From assembly GCA_948144175.1 (NCBI GenBank), contig CANXME010002185.1, positions 62,001-126,000 of the forward strand: DNA of 64,000 nucleotides, read 5' to 3'. The DNA is from Closterium sp. NIES-65 (taxonomy: Eukaryota; Streptophyta; Zygnematophyceae; Desmidiales; Closteriaceae). Each line of letters opens with the position of its first letter. Position 1 is the first letter of the stretch. This document shows positions 1-11,321 of this stretch, piece after piece. Below the pieces are notes generated by a model, which saw only the letters and a program-made list of their open reading frames with translations, searched no databases and was not told the DNA's origin. Both the position numbers and the translations under genes were made by a program.

Positions 1-2361
1 GGAGGGGCGGTAGAACTGCCACCCTGGAGCGTCAGGGGGGAAGCCAAGGAAGACACAGGGAGCAGCACGAGGGGACAGCTTGTCCGCAGACAAGTCGCGG
101 ACAAACGCCCGAGATCCCAAGACACGGAACGCAGACGCATCGCCGACCTTCCCCGTCCACAGCAAGACTGGGGACATCGCGGGCCGAGAGACCCTGGGGT
201 GAAGGTTGAGCTGATGCGCCGCGTACCGAACCGCAAACGGCCACAGAAAATGGGGGGCAGCCGCATGCATCATGGACGTACGAGCGACATCCATGACCAT
301 GCCAATGCGGCGCTCAGCAATCCCATTTTGCTGTGGAGAGTCCGGTAGTGTAAAGGTCTGGCGGATCCCCCGTGCACGACAGTAGTCTCGCAGAAGGCGA
401 GAGGAGAACTCCCCACCTCGGTCAGAGTGCAGACGCAGAACAGGAAAGTCCGAGCCGAAGCTCCTCCTGAGCTGGAGACGAGCCTCGCGGATCCAGTCGA
501 TCAGTACCGCAGTGACATCACCCTTGCTGCGCAAGGGGAAGACTGTGGTGTAACGCGAGTAGTCGTCAACCACCAACAGGAAGTAGCGCTCGTGACCTTG
601 CCCACGGACGCGGGCCGGGCCCCACACGTCCATGTGAAGTGTCTGCAGAGGAGCCTCTGTCGGGGGAAACTGGGAGGAGTGAGGAGCAGCCCTGAGGCGC
701 CCCTCGACACAGGGGACACAGGAAGGTCCTGGTCCCGAAGGAAGGGGAGGGAGAGACCGGGGAAGACCAGAGACAAGGATACGGGAAGCCATGCCCTGAA
801 GACGGGACAGGGAGGGGTGACCAAGACGGTGGTGCCACAGGAGAGTCTCGTGAGACAGAAGGCGACACGAACAGGGGGCAGACTCAGGGCCAGACCGGGA
901 CGCAGCAGCAAACAACTGACCTGACGCAGCTACCTGACCAGACGCAGGGATAGGAGGAGACTCAGTGGTCAGGGTGTAGAGGCTCGACCCCGGCCGACGC
1001 GAGAACGTGGCCAGGTGCCGGCCTGTGCGTGCGTCCGTGCAGTGGGTCACCCGCTGACTCGCAGGAGTGAACTGGTGAACCCCCGCATCCTGTAGGTCAG
1101 CACCACTCACCAAGTTCGTCGAGAACGAGGGAAGGTACAGACCAGACAGGGTGCCCGAGGGGGCAGCCGGACACGGGAGGACAGTGGAAAAGTGAGAGAG
1201 GACAGGACCCCCAGAGGGGTCAGCCATGGAGACCGCAACCGGCCAACCAAGCGGCGTGAGGGTGGTGCGGTCTCGAAAGAAGGAGCGAGAAGCCCCTGAG
1301 TCAAGTGTGAAAGTGAGGGAGGACAAAGGCGACGCAGTACCTGAGAGCGCAATCTCACCAGTACCTGAGAGCGCAGACGCACTGGCACCTAGAGCAGCAG
1401 CCTCACAAGCACCTAGCGCAGCAGTACCAATGCCCGGGTCGGGCGGGAAACACCGGTAACAGTCACCCTCCTCACTAATAGTCACAGCATACATAGCAGC
1501 AAGGATAGCATCAAAGTCAAGATCAAAGATCGCTACACCAGCCCTAGAAAGCTCATCCCAGCGGGGAATCTCACTAGCCTCGGGGAACTGCTGACGCCAA
1601 GCGTCCGTCAAACGGCCAAAGCAGCGCCGGGTGGAGTGGGCACCCCCACACTGCTCACCCGCACGGTCGCCGGAACGAAGGACGTAGGTGCACGGACCAG
1701 CACCCCCACCCCTCTGACGCCGAGTGTACCACTCACGGAGCTGCTGGGGCGGAGGGATGTCCCGCGAACGTTGCTGCTGCTGCTGCTGCTGGCGCTGACC
1801 ACTACCAGCACCGCTCCGCTGCGGGGCACCACCCCGACCAGCTCCACCTCCTCCGCCAACACCTCCTCCTCCGCCGCCTCCACCGCCGCCACCACTCCCA
1901 CCGCTGCCGCCACCACCGCCGCCGCCTCCGCCGCTGCCACCACCACTACCACCGCCTCCGCCACCACTCCCGCCGCCACCCCCACTCCCTCCGCCGCCTC
2001 CACCGCCACCTCCACCGCCCCCTCCAGCTCCACCCGCGCCCTTGCCCCCCTTGCCCTTGCCAGAGCGACGTCTCCCACAAGGGGCAGACGCCGCGCCGAC
2101 CGACTCAAGACCAAGCAGGTCGGCAGCAGCAGCAGAGGCAACAGAGGGCAGCAGGGGGGAAGGAGAGCACCCCTCAAAGATGGGGGTGCGAGGGTCACCA
2201 CGAGAAGCTCCTACAGCGACGATGCTCTTCTCCGCCGCTAGGAGGGCCTTCTCGAGGAGGTCGACTGTGAGGGTGGTGGGACAGACTGAGAGAAAGTGGT
2301 CCCTAACTACGCGAAGGGAGTCAAGGAGGCGTGCTACGACGTAGTAGAGAGTGATGTACAT
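1..2361 (-). pseudogene. E1 gag C-terminus, protease and integrase (partial)
   Basis: Reading leftwards from the MYI codons at 2361, I see the gag C-terminal half (LLEKALLAAEKS), a long Gly-rich tract (about 1840-2040), a Cys/His cluster like a variant zinc knuckle, the aspartic protease motif LDSGAS (about 1293), and an integrase with a His-His/Cys-Cys zinc region (WHHRLGH, CVPCVEG) and catalytic core (HMDVWGP, HSDRGGEF, NGIAERR). The frame appears open to base 1, where the integrase C-terminal region (PCVFLGF) is being read. The protein cuts and integrates the element's cDNA. It is cut off from the true gag start by a frameshift at the poly-C run near 2362-2372, so I call it a pseudogene fragment. 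Confidence 0.85.
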
Positions 2362-2833
2362 GGGGGGGGGGGTTCTTGGCGCAGAACTCAGCAGGAAGGG
2401 CGGCGCGGTAGCGAGTGTCACTAGTGCGGAGGTGCGTAATGAGGTCAGCGACAGTGGGAAAGGCAGTGAGGTCAGGAAAGAGGTACGGTAGCATGAGACG
2501 GCTCAGTGCAGCAGTGGCAGGGGAAGAGTAGCGAGCAACTACAGCGTCGTACAGGGTCTGAGCACTCTTGTACTGACTAAAGTGCGCGCGCTCAGTGGTG
2601 GGCAAGTGGCGACGCACAGCAAGACGTGCAGCAGCATCGCGGGTGGCCCACTGAGAGCGAACAGTGGGGTCAGCATCAGCAGCAGGAGCAGGAGAGGCGC
2701 CAGAGGTGAGGTCAAAGAGAGAAAGACCGTCTGCCCTATCGCACTGCAAAAACAACTGCAGGTCGTCGACCTAGACCTCGAAGTCGATGGCTCTGCCCTC
2801 AGCGTCAAAAGCTAGGACACTGGGGGTAGCCAT
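2321..2833 (-). pseudogene. E1 gag N-terminal region, broken
   Basis: The gag start (MATPSVLAFDAEG) is at 2833-2831 on the minus strand. Residues shared with the intact E2 gag follow, but the tryptophan before VDDLQ is a TAG codon (about 2770). The frame resumes as MFLQCDRADGLSLFD and is lost again at an 11-base C run, where the intact element has 10. Gag forms the virus-like particle that packages element RNA. With one nonsense and one frameshift mutation this copy cannot make full-length Gag. Confidence 0.85.
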
Positions 2834-2904
2834 GACGACAGACTAGCAGTGCAAGCAGTGGGGAAAGGGCAAGCGGTAGCAGTGCTGTGCTCACCAGGCA
2901 GGGC

Positions 2905-3670
2905 AGGTCGGGCGACTCGACGGCTGCAGGACGGCACGGCCGTTGCGGGGCGGCTCGGCTGCGACTGGGCGGCTCGGCGGCTCCTGGGCGGCTCGGCTGC
3001 TGTTGGGCGGCTCGGCTGCTGCTGGGCGGCTCGGCTGCTGCTGGGCGGCTCGGCTGCTGCTTGGCGGCTCGGCTCCCGGGCGGCTCGGGTGCAGGGCGGC
3101 TCGGGCGGGGCGGCTCGGCTGCTCCGGTACCGGGTGGCGGGGCCGTGAGTGCAGGGGCGACGGGGCCGCGAGTAGGGGCGGCGGTGTCGCGGTAGTAGGG
3201 GTGGCGGGGCCGCGAGCGCCGGGGCGGCGGGGCCACGAGATCAGGGGCGGCGGGGCCGAGAGCGCTGGGGCGGCGGGGCCGCGAGATCAGGGGCAGCGGG
3301 GCCGTGAGTGCTGGGGCGGCGGGGCCGCGAGATCAGGGGCGGCGAGGGCCGCGAGATCTGGGGCGGCGAGGGCCGCGAGAGAAGGGGCGGCGAGTGCCGC
3401 GAGATCAGGGCGGCGGGGCCGCTGAAGTAGGGGCGGCGGGGCCGCGAGAGAAGAGGCGACGGGGCCGTGAAGGGGCGGCGGGGCCGCGACGGAGAGGCGA
3501 AGCCGCGACGGAGTGGCGGGTCCACGAGGAAGAGGCGGCGGGGCCACGACTGGGTGGCGGGGCCGCGACGGGGCGGCGGAGCCGCGACGTAGTGGCGGGG
3601 CCGCGACTGGACGGCGGGGCCGCGAAGGAGAGGCGGGGCCGCTAGAAGGGCAGCGGGGCCGCGAGGGAAA
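2905..3670. repeat. GC-rich minisatellite leader of E1
   Basis: Two blocks of tandem GC-rich repeats lie between the primer site and gag. The first (about 2905-3110) is built on cggctcggctgctgctggg, the second (about 3140-3670) on ggggcggcggggccgcgag. Both strands lack stops over long stretches, giving spurious Ala/Arg/Pro/Gly frames that I do not call genes. The same kind of block sits at the same place in E2, E4, E5, E6 and LARD-2. Confidence 0.9.
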
Positions 3671-3758
3671 GGGCGACTCGGGGGGTCGCTAAAAAAAAAG
3701 GAGATCGCGCGCCTCGGGGCGCGCTTCGGTGGGCCCTAGGCGAAGTTCCCACAGGGAA

Positions 3759-3772
3759 CCCGCTCTATACCA
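3759..3772 (-). other. E1 primer binding site
   Basis: The minus strand reads TGGTATAGAGCGGG directly after the LTR. It resembles the plant Copia site TGGTATCAGAGC, complementary to the 3' end of initiator tRNA-Met, with one base missing. Confidence 0.8.
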
Positions 3773-3898
3773 TGTGAAAGTAATGAACAGGAATGAATGA
3801 CTAAGGAAAGATTGGGGTACAAATACAACCTAGAAACCTGTACCCCATATGTGCTACCCCACTATAGCCTACAGCAACTATGTCATATAAATCTGACA
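3773..3898 (-). repeat. E1 5' LTR (126 bp)
   Basis: On the minus strand the LTR runs TGTCAGATTT to CTTTCACA. It shares the core GTAGGCTATAGTGGGGTAGC with the E6 LTR at 56866-56994. It is followed directly by a primer site, and beyond its outer end an unrelated reading frame starts. Confidence 0.9.
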
Positions 3899-6868
3899 CA
3901 TCGAGGCAGGCTCAGCACGGGGCGAGCGGCCCGGGCGGCGATGCGAACCAGGACGAGGACTCGAGCTCGGGATCGAGCTCCGGCTCGAGCTTGAGCGATG
4001 AGTCGGTCCAGGACGACGGCGAGGGCGCCGGACATAGAACGGAGCGTACGGGGGAGCACGGAGTGGCGCTCGGGGAGCAGGTGGACGAGCGAGTAGAGCT
4101 TATCGAGCAGCAGGCGACAGGGGAAACTAAGGCTGTCGAGGAGCAGGAGGGCGGAGCGGCTGCGCAGGAGGGTGGGATCGGAGGGCAGCAGCAGGTGGTG
4201 GGCGAGGCGGCTGCGCAGGAGGGCGGGGCAGGAGGGCAGCAGCAGGAGGGCGTGGCGGCTGCGCAGGAGGGTGGGGCAGGAGTGCAGCAGCAGGAGTTTA
4301 GGGTTGCGGCTGCGCGGGTGGGTGGGTCGGGAGGGCAGGAGCAGGAGGACGGGGAGGCTGCTGAGGAGTATCGTCGAGGAGATGAGCGACATGCCGCCGT
4401 AACAAGGAGTCACCGCACAGCCAGTGGCAGCGGACAGGCGGGCCCTTCGACCGGGTGGCCTTCGACGGCAGGCCAATCGACGGCGAACGTTGCACCCGGA
4501 GGCCAGGTCGTCGAGCTACTGCAGAGGGTTGAGAAGGTCGAGGTGTCGCAGAAGCAGCTCGTCGCCGATGTATTTGCGAAACACACTGAGCAAGCCGGAG
4601 TATTCAACAGGCTTGCTGCAGATTTTCGGACGGCGTGGAATACGATTTCGGAGTCGTCGAAGAGCACACTGTCGCAGTGCGCCGAGGCTGTGAAGGGTGT
4701 CACGGCGGAGAGGAACCTGTTGGAAGGGGCGCGGGCGAAGATCGACGAGATGAGCGGGAAGATCATCGAAGGGGTGGCAGCCGCCATCACAAAAGCGAGC
4801 GAGGACGCCGTCGAGAAGCAGCTCAAGCAGGTCGAGGAGCGGCTGGTTGCTGCGGTGCTGAAGGGTTTTGAGAAAGCCATCATGGAGGACATGTTCTGCT
4901 CCACCCTCCCACCCGAGACCATGAAGGAGCTGAAGGACATTGTGAGGGAAGGCTACCATGAAGCCGAAGCAGGGAGGTTGGAAGTCCTCACCGAAGCGAT
5001 GGCGAGAAGTTTTCAGCGCTCTGCGGGCCCGTCGACGAGGTCGCGTCAGGAGGGTGTGGGAGGGGTTCGCAGCGGGGCTGAGCCTCGAGGTCACCAGCGG
5101 TCGGTTCCTCCGTCTTCTTCGGTGGGAGGACATGTCGGCAGCCCGGTTGGATCCCCACCGGCGCGTGGCCGTCATCCCGTCGCCAAGCCCGTCGAGGAAG
5201 TCATTGTACTCGACCAGTCGGCCCTCTCGAAGACCTCTGTAGCGGCTCCGATCGATCCACCTGATGCGTTTGCTTTGATGCGGGACATGCTGCAAGGCCT
5301 GGGGAAAACGGGTGGGAAAGGAGTGGTCGCGGGGGAGAAAAGTGGTGCCCCGAACGAGCACGTCGCCTCGATCGAGAACAGAGCCCTAGGAATGCGAGGT
5401 GCCTCTACCCCGTCAGGCGGCGATGCGGGGAAAGGAGCGGGAGAAGCAAGCGCTGGGTTGCTGTCGAAGACTAAAGCTACATCAGCTGCGCACGGCGGTG
5501 GTGCTGGCCTTGCTGTCGGGCTTGTGGGAAATTGGGCGTCTTCCTCAACCCCTCCAGTTGCTCCTATCGCCGCTGCTCCGTCCCTAGGCAACGTTTGCCT
5601 TAGCGATCCGGGCTCCCCTTCAACGTCGAAGAAGAAACCGGCTGGGACGAAGTCGTCGAAGCGCGCTACACACGCGACAGAGAGCCTTACGTGGTGGAGC
5701 TGGCCAGCGTCCCTGGTCAGGCGCCTGTCGAGAAGACCTCTTTTGTCGTTGCTGCTTGACAGGAAAAGGCGAAGAAGGCCAGGGTCACGGGTCACACCCC
5801 ACCTCCTCGACCGGACGACCAAGGCAAGACGAGAGGCTGCAAACGTCCCTTCAAAGGACCGGGTTTCGGGTTGCGGAAGGGGAAGCCGGTTTCCGAGCAG
5901 ACCGTCGGCGGGAGGAAGCGGTTCCTTGGCACTTTTGAAACAGAGAAGGACCTGAAGTTCTGTACGGCCGTCTGCTGGCGCGTGTACTTCCCCGACGTTG
6001 TCCTTACGGAGTACGAAGGGTACACGGCGCAGGATGAGGAGGACTGAAGGTCTACCTCGATGCGGCCGCAGAAATGCCAACCGGCGTTTGGAGCGTGGCG
6101 CAAGAACAAGGGGAATGTCGTTTCGACGAGTAAGTCCTGTCGAAGTCATGTTGCTAGACTCTGCTGTCGAATTCATGTTGTTTTGGTGAATTGTCGAACA
6201 CCTGCTGTTTTGCGGTGAATGTGCTGTCGGTCGAATTCTGGCCTCTTGACTAACGCATTTCTTGCGATGTGCAGTTACCTGTCGCTGTTGGCGACGGCAA
6301 AAAAGGAAGTGAAAGCTGGAACCGAGAGGGGAATCGCGCTGTGCGTGGCGATTGGTAAGGTCGCGACGCTTGGCCTGAAGCACGGGAATCTGATTTACCC
6401 GGTCCCGAAGGGCATGGCGGCGACACCGCACATGATGGCCATCGCAGCAACTGTGGCGAGCTTGTGGGCGGCCTGCAGGAAGTTGTCGAGGGAGGATATT
6501 AAGAAGGATGCCCTAGCTGCCGCAAACGCGGCGATCTACGCCCCAGAGACTGCAAAGAAGGCTTGTGTGGCTGCCATGTCCGCACTCGTGTCCATACTTT
6601 TGCACGTCGGCAAGACGTTCCCGGTGAAGCAGTGGCCCGATCACCTGTATTCGTCGGCTGTCGAAGGTCTTGGCTCGACGGACGCCATACTGCTGCAGAT
6701 GCTGCGCGTGGCAGCACATGTCTGTACGCAATGGTGCTGCTGTCGAGCTGCTGCCCGCTTGCTGGAGGACGCGGGCTATGGCAGCCTGGCTATGCCAGAA
6801 GAAAAGAGCAAGGCGAAGCAGGGCGACAAGGATGCAGCTGAGACGGAAACGGGCGGGCAAGGGGAGTA
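3899..6868 (+). pseudogene. Coiled-coil low-complexity protein, 5' end removed by E1
   Basis: An open frame runs from the E1 LTR boundary to 5955. It starts with an acidic Ser-rich stretch (about 3940-4030), then imperfect repeats of AAAQEGGAGGQQQE (4155-4330), then a heptad-rich segment (about 4505-5010) likely to form a coiled coil, then Ser/Pro-rich sequence. Conserved-looking reading continues in another frame (KPVSEQTVGGRKRFLG, then KVYLDAAAEMPTG) up to a possible donor at 6130. A possible acceptor at 6273 leads to a last exon, alanine-rich and stopping at 6868 (start of exon: residues LSLLATAKKEV). At least two frameshifts are needed, and the 5' end is lost at the LTR, so I treat it as a broken gene. 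Codon use rich in TCG matches the opposing gene at 7176-10940. I recognise no family; it may be a companion gene of the Crypton-like element. Confidence 0.5.
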
Positions 6869-7175
6869 GTCTAGGCGGGCACTTTGCGTGGGGGTGTTTG
6901 CTATTCTCGACAGTTGTGTTTGTTGCTTCCAAAGTTTAATCGACAGAATGTACATGTTGCATGGATCTTGACTTTCCGTTTGCGATAATGCTCAGAAGGT
7001 TCATACAGGCGAGATGGTCGGTCAGTAATGAGAACCTGCCATGCAATCTCTGAAAGAACACCCTACTCTAGTTTCCCCCCTCGTCACGATTGCCTGTCGA
7101 ACTTGGGCTCTCGCCCAATGTTTTCATGAACTCTTTCCATTTGTCTTTGAACACGTTCTCGGCCCATTTCGTGGT

Positions 7176-8405
7176 TCAAAGCTCGACGCGAATGAGCTCC
7201 CGCGTGATCCTGAGGCGATCTTTGTCCTTCCGGTTGTCTTCTGCTGTCTCGACTTTGCGCTTCTTTGTGAGCTCCTTCCCCGAATCCTCTTTGAGAACGA
7301 GCCCTTCAGCCAGCATGTTGATCGAGTGGTTCGTGACTATTGAGTCAAGCTTATCAATGATCGTCGACGTAGCCGCGCTGCTGTCGTCGACCCTGAACAT
7401 CTCGATGGCCCTCATGACAACCTCCATCTTCCGCAATTTCGACTCGACAGCTTTTGGGGTCGGTGGCTTTTCTTTTGGCTGGTCCACCGCAACGAGGGGA
7501 ACGGTGGGAGGAGTCGGAGTGAACTTGCTGAACTTGATGGCGAAACCCCTCCTGTAAGCGTGTCGAAGACTGTGTCCGTTGTTCAGCGGGCTTGGCCCGT
7601 CCCAGTACGACCACGCCTGCCGCACGGTCTCGCAATTGCACCACGGCCACACCACTGCGTCGAAGAATGCTTGGTCGAGCTGGCTGTCCTTGCTCTGTTG
7701 AGTGGGCGTTGATTGAGGGGGTTACTGTGGTGGCGGGGTGGTTTCTTCGGTCGCCGTCTGCGGCACACTCTCGCCCCCCCCCACATTCGCAGCTGCGGTT
7801 GTCGCGGCGGTAATCTTCAGTGCGTCGAACGCTTTCTGCAATAGCGCGAGTGCTTCTGCCTTCGCCTCCAACTCCGCTTGCATCGCGCCCTTCTCCCGCT
7901 CCAATGACTCGACCTTCTGCTCGAGGCCCTTGAACTTGATTTCTTTTTTCCCACCCTCCTCCTTATGTAAGTTAACCTCTGCCCGAAGTTGCGTGATGAG
8001 GTGCTTGGTGTTGAGTTGAAAGGATGCGTCCTGCGCACAAGATCACGAGCGGTAGGTAACTGGGCTGATGCAACCTGTTCGGATTAAGATTTAGAAGGGC
8101 CATCTTATCGAAGCTTTCGACAGCGTGGGGTTGGTCCGCATCTCGATGCCGTACTTGTCGAGCAGGTACACGTCAAGCGCCCATTTTTGGAAATCCATGT
8201 CCTTGCACAAACCGGACATCTGTGCATAAGGGTGACGCTCGCAGTCGCAAACAGTCACTCCGTCGAAGGGGTGGTCGTCACAATGGACGTAGTACATCGC
8301 AAGATCCTCGGCAATGGGCATTCGGGCGGCTTGCAGGGCCTTCAAGAAACTTTTCCCTGCGAAGAACATATGCTCCTTGTCCTGCTCATTGTTCCATTCC
8401 ATCGC
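7176..8405 (-). CDS. Downstream exons of the Crypton-like gene
   Basis: Three blocks follow the recombinase core on the minus strand. At 8405-8094 an exon after a good acceptor (ttcag at 8406-8410) encodes AMEWNNEQDKEH with a Cys/His-rich stretch (YVHCDDHPF, VCDCERHPY). At about 8030-7722 is a strongly charged heptad segment (LEREKGAMQAELEAKAEAL), a likely coiled coil. At 7694-7176, after a cag acceptor, lies a basic and acidic tail ending in TGA at 7176 (IDKLDSIV, KKRKVE). Intron phases between these blocks do not all agree in my reading, so exon joins are provisional. Function is unknown; they may be the C-terminus of the recombinase or separate fused modules. Confidence 0.5.
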
Positions 8406-8495
8406 CTGAACCAGAACAAACGTGGTGACATTGAGAGATAGACGGGCAAAACTTGCATTCGATGATCACGCTAAGCACTCGACACATCCATACCT

Positions 8496-9371
8496 CGTCG
8501 AGCCACTGCTCCGCCTTTAGGAATATGTGCTCCTCGATAACCTTCAGGACCTTCGCGGGTACTTCGCTCTTCGATCTTCCAAGGTAATAGTCACCCGGTT
8601 CCGTCGTGAAACACGCTTGCAACTGGATAACCCCGCGCGGGATGCCTGTGACGTATGACCAGCGCATCTCGTTCATGTCCCATTGACCCAGCTGCGCGAT
8701 GTTGTCGAGTTCACAGTTTTTGTCGGCGAGGATCTGTGCCGCAGGCCGTCGAAAGATATGTGTGACTTTCGACAGGATCCACTCCGCGCTTTTCATTGCC
8801 CAGGTAACCCATTTGGCATGAGTCGCGTACGGCAACTCGATCTTGTCCTTGTCGAAGAGGGCGAAGAACAGGTGCTTCCTTGACCAATTTTCCGGGTTGC
8901 TGAAATCCAAGGGGGACACGATCTTATCGTTGTTGTAGTGGAGCGGCACAAGGTCGAAAATGAAATGTATCCACATGAACACTGCCACGAAGCCGCACTG
9001 CCGGAAGTCCATGTGTCGAGTCAGGTACAGGTGGCCGAGCTTGTTGTCTTTGATGGTCCTCGAGTTGCGATAGGTGACCACGAGAACGTGGATCGACGAT
9101 TCCCCCTTGCTGTTCGTGATGGGCGGAAGGACGTGAGTGAACATATTGTAGTAGCAGATCTCGCGGATGCTTATCCCCCTGCCCAGCATGTGATGCGCCA
9201 TCAGGATCATCACCCTCACGGCCAAGGCCCTCCACAGCGACTGACTGGGGTAACTCATCGGCTCCCGAAAGTACTCCTTGGCCCAGTACGGCAGGATGTC
9301 TGAAACGAGAATGCGGAACTGCTCCTCCGTGTAAACATCGTCGAGCGAGCCCCGGTGTGGATCGACGCACT
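8496..9371 (-). CDS. Crypton-type tyrosine recombinase / Ndc10-like core exon
   Basis: The exon opens after a cag acceptor near 9372 with QCVDPHRGSLDDVYTEEQ and closes at a donor after WLDE near 8496. Its second half fits the Ndc10 domain II / Crypton tyrosine-recombinase fold: THIFRRPAAQ carries the box II H-x-x-R, GQWDMNEMRWSYVTGIPR matches the G-R/Q-W ... Y-x-T-x-x-P-R block that holds the nucleophilic tyrosine in Cryptons, and PGDYYLGRS follows as in fungal Cryptons. An upstream arginine (VVTYRNSR) may be box I. Such enzymes cut and rejoin DNA through a 3'-phosphotyrosine bond. Family assignment is by motif memory, not a search. The nucleotide signals around it look functional, but an upstream exon has an in-frame stop. 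Confidence 0.72.
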
Positions 9372-9455
9372 GCCTGCATTTAGTGGGCAGATACAGCGAG
9401 TACTTGGGTGAGAATTTGAGTGAAAAGTTTTAGAGTCCGGTGTATGGCAGCCTAC

Positions 9456-10940
9456 TTACTCGAACTGAAAGTCGTGCAGCTGCCGCAGCTTGACCGCAAG
9501 AAGATATCGGGCCTCGGTGATGTCGTCCAAGGGTTTCGTTAGTGGCTCGTCGAAGAGTATGGCCTCTACTCCGCAGAAGCACGTCACCGCAGTAAGGCGC
9601 GCCAGCATCATCGGAGGGGTGCTGGTCCGACCTGTATCCAACGATGCCGCCTATTGGTCGGTCTCAGTCGACATGTATTCAACGTACGCGCGCAAGCGCC
9701 ATTTCGTTATTTTCGGCCCATGCAGGTGCTCCTCGTTACGCAGCGCCTCCCTCCATCTCGGCCCCATATCGTCGCCGATCTCCCTACCGATCTCGTCCTC
9801 GTAGATCACCTGCTCCTCTTTAGGCACTCCGTTGCTTCTCTCGGGTGCCAGAATTTTACAGGTCCAAGCTTTGTAGTGCATGCTACCAGAGACATAGTTC
9901 GGCCGTGTGGAATCCTGGTCAACTCCCAGCAACGGAACCTCACACCGGAGAATCCTGCTTTTAAGTGTTCCGGTCGCCAAGTACGGATTGTCTGCGCCCG
10001 GTTGGTCGCCGAGAATGTGCGCGGCATCCTTCTCTGATATATTTGCCGTAGCAGGCCGCAGAGGGTCCGGCGGTTCGACATCGTCCGCCTCCCGTTGTTC
10101 TCCCGTCCGAACATCCTCATCGTCCGTCGCTTCAGGGACGTTCCTGGCTAAGTCCTCTCTGCTTGGTCTCGTCGAAGTGCGCCTAGGAGCGGCGGGGGCG
10201 GCTCGAGAAGCGGATGTGCCGGCTGGGGGTGGTTGGCGAACCTCAGGCGGAACAGCCCTCGCTCTCCTAAGTCGCCCACCTGTCGAGGTCGGTGCACCAG
10301 CCGAAGGTTCCGTCGAGCGGTGGGGTGTCGACGATGGTGCACGGTCAGTTGGAGCCTCGTGTGTAAAGGGGGCATTTGTTGTCGAGATGGGTTCTACGAC
10401 AACAGGTATGGATTGACCTGTCGAAGGGAATTCGGTCTGTGCACCACCAACTTCAACAGTGACCGGAATACCCATCGAGCGCTGGTCCGTAACAACCGGC
10501 TGTATTACTACCGGTATGGCTCGCGACGTCGAGGTGGGCGCTGCCACCTCCGGTATGGCACGCGTCGTCGAAGGGGGCGCGGAAGAAACCGGCCTGGCTC
10601 CAGAAGACGAAGGGGGTGGTGTCGAGATGGACTCCAATTCGACAGGTATCCGTCCTTCGTCCGCCTGCCGGGAAGGCGCTGTCGTCGACGGATCGGTCTC
10701 CATCAGTGCCCACCGAAAGCTACCGTTTCTCCCTAAATCCTGGCCTGCTGAGACATTTGACGTGGCAGTCAGCAGTTGACGTGAACGTTTGACTGCGACA
10801 GACATGACCCGTCGCCCATCCGACAGCGACAGTTCGCTCGACCGACGAGGCGACAGGTCGGCCGCAGTTGACGTCTCCGTCGATTGCGACCGTCGGCCGG
10901 TTGCGAAACACGTTTCGCAACCGTCGACCGTCAGCGCCAC
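9456..10940 (-). CDS. N-terminal exon of the Crypton-like gene, with one in-frame TAG
   Basis: The frame starts at 10940 (MALTVDGCETCF) and is a Ser/Thr/Pro-rich, probably disordered region with repeated S-x-x-IPVV/VEPIS units (about 10640-10390). It then becomes a more ordered segment (DNPYLATGTLKSRIL, YKAWTCKILAPE, EIGREIGDDMGPRW). It is open to a TAG at 9653-9651 and continues in the same frame (DTGRTSTPPMMLAR) to a donor gtaagt near 9456. The next exon joins in phase (GA|G CAG TGC). The single TAG is either an inactivating mutation or read-through; everything around it is in frame. The region may supply DNA binding or nuclear targeting, but I recognise no domain. Confidence 0.5.
10899..10922. 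repeat. Inverted repeat upstream of the Crypton-like gene
   Basis: Arms ggttgcgaaac and gtttcgcaacc are perfect 11-bp complements with a 2-bp spacer. They lie close to the start codon of the minus-strand gene, within a TCGAC-rich stretch. The repeat could be a recombinase or repressor site; this is inference from position only. Confidence 0.6.
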
Positions 10941-11321
10941 CGTGTAGGCGATGCCCTAGCGACTTGCCACCGGGTGTAACCAGTGTTGTCGGGGGTGCAC
11001 GGTGCTCGACGGCGATTGGCCAATGTCCGTCGAGCACTCTTCGACAAATGTCCCCGAAATTGCAACAGTGCGGCTGACATATATATTGGCATAAGAATAC
11101 GACATTAAACCCGCCGGTTTCGGAGGGTTTTTTGGCCTGGTCAGCCGGGAATTTCCGGGGGCCCGGAGGGATTCCGCGGGTTTTTCGTTTTGCCTCAATT
11201 CCCTTTGTGCCAGGGCGGGCGGGGCGGCATGTGCTGACGTCACCCGTGTGTATATAATCGGGTAACTAATTTCGCAGCACCTCGGTAAGAGCTTCGCGAG
11301 ACGCACTGGGACGTCGCCACC

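Larger units (their letters stand above)
1..3898 (-). mobile_element. Copia LTR retrotransposon E1, 5' part only
   Basis: This is a Ty1/copia element read on the minus strand. Its 5' end (LTR, primer site, leader, gag, protease, integrase) lies in the window, while RT, RNase H and the 3' LTR lie to the left of base 1. The order gag-protease-integrase, with RT expected afterwards, is diagnostic of Copia rather than Gypsy. The right edge is sharp at 3898, where the LTR ends in tctgaca and an unrelated open frame begins. The gag start carries a nonsense codon and a homopolymer frameshift, so this copy is defective. Because the 3' LTR is outside the window, its TSD cannot be verified. Confidence 0.93.
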
